Assembly: GCA_025353985.1 (NCBI GenBank) | Contig: JANXNT010000173.1 | Span: forward strand, 1 to 5,879 | Source of the DNA: Limnoglobus sp. | GTDB taxonomy: Bacteria > Planctomycetota > Planctomycetia > Gemmatales > Gemmataceae | Reading direction: 5' to 3' | DNA: 5,879 nucleotides | Shown: piece by piece, positions 5,411-5,879 of the stretch | Position numbering within the stretch: the first letter of the stretch is position 1 | Layout of the letters: the number at the start of each line of letters is the position of its first letter | Made by a program: the position numbers and the translations under genes | The notes under the pieces: model-generated | What the model saw: only the letters and a program-made list of their open reading frames with translations | What the model was told of the DNA's origin: nothing | Databases searched by the model: none

Positions 5411-5496
5411 TTGTGCAATACCGCCGAGTTTTTTCCGTGTCTGCGCCAATTTCGCTAAAGTTTCTCTGCCCCCGATTCGACACGAGAACTTTTGCC

Positions 5497-5879
5497 ATGC
5501 GTCCACACGTATTCGTTACCCGGCAGATCCCGGATGTCGGCCTGAAGTTGCTCGCCGAATCGTGCGAACTGGACATCTGGACGGAGCGATTGCCACCGTC
5601 GCCGGACGTGCTGCGCGAGAAAGTCCGCGACTGCGAAGGTCTGATTTCGCTGCTTACGGACCGGATTGATGCCACGATCATGGATGCAGCACCACGGCTC
5701 AAAGTGATTTCGAACTTCGCGGTCGGCGTCAACAACATCGACGTGGCGGCGGCAACATCGCGACGAATTCCGGTCGGCAACACGCCCGGCGTGCTGACCG
5801 AAGCGACGGCGGATATCGCGGTGACACTGCTACTTGCGGCAGCCCGGCGGCTCGGGGAAAGTGTCGCCGACGCGAAGGC
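5497..5879 (+). CDS. D-2-hydroxyacid dehydrogenase, glyoxylate/hydroxypyruvate reductase type, 3' end missing
   Basis: The frame is open from the ATG at 5497 to the window edge (127 codons plus two bases). It starts MRPHVFVTRQIPD and has the N-terminal half of the catalytic domain of NAD(P)-dependent 2-hydroxyacid dehydrogenases. LKVISNFAVGVNNIDV (about residues 68-83) and NTPGVLTEATADIAVTLLL (about 95-113) are family hallmarks, the latter typical of glyoxylate/hydroxypyruvate reductases (GyaR/GRHPR). Such enzymes reduce glyoxylate to glycolate or hydroxypyruvate to glycerate in the cytosol. The GxGxxG nucleotide motif and the catalytic Arg-Glu-His residues lie beyond the edge, so activity and cofactor choice cannot be judged. 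The full length is normally about 320. The ribosome site is weak (GAGAA about nine bases upstream), but MRPHVFVTR is a normal family start. Phosphoglycerate dehydrogenase is a less likely alternative. It is divergent from the secreted protein gene. Confidence 0.92.
   Translation, partial: MRPHVFVTRQIPDVGLKLLAESCELDIWTERLPPSPDVLREKVRDCEGLISLLTDRIDATIMDAAPRLKVISNFAVGVNNIDVAAATSRRIPVGNTPGVLTEATADIAVTLLLAAARRLGESVADAK

Noticed and set aside
5373..5783. Upstream extension of the secreted protein's open frame
   Set aside because: It would overlap most of the visible dehydrogenase coding sequence and bury the signal peptide; GGAGAA marks the start at 5372.

Overview
The window looks like a chromosomal segment from a Gram-negative, GC-rich bacterium. 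A planctomycete of the Gemmata type is my best guess. The basis is protein style: a proline-rich secreted protein with an LptA/OstA-like end, a small EANP-motif membrane protein, an animal-like APS kinase, and many lone hypothetical genes. This is inference, since no rRNA or lineage marker is present. No phage, CRISPR array, tRNA or insertion-sequence transposase is visible.

Left part (1-3228, + strand) reads as one probable transcription unit. It starts with the 3' part of hemC (tetrapyrrole synthesis). After a 47-base gap comes a 125-residue tryptophan-rich hypothetical protein. A 98-residue tail-anchored coiled-coil protein overlaps it by 17 bases. Next is a small four-helix membrane protein, whose stop overlaps the start of an EntS-like (MFS_3) exporter in an ATGA junction. 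The two small soluble/coiled-coil genes are clearly AT-richer than hemC and look like a coupled pair.

Middle (3229-4391): the exporter converges on cysC (APS kinase, - strand), which carries an apparent insertion of about 19 residues after the DGDN-R-GLN motif. A 10-bp inverted repeat at the convergent junction may terminate cysC transcripts. Upstream of cysC lies about 420 bases without a gene, packed with stem-loops. These include a perfect 16-bp inverted repeat around a 40-base loop and a good intrinsic terminator for the next minus-strand gene.

Right part: a minus-strand gene (4392-5372) encodes an exported protein with a long proline-rich stalk and a C-terminal LptA/OstA-like domain with four cysteines. 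It is transcribed divergently, over a 124-base gap, from the 5' part of a D-2-hydroxyacid dehydrogenase that runs off the right edge.

No complete, convincing new system is evident. The best candidates for something undescribed are the overlapping small-gene pair (846-1503), the stem-loop-rich intergenic block (about 4090-4370) and the proline-rich LptA-like envelope protein.
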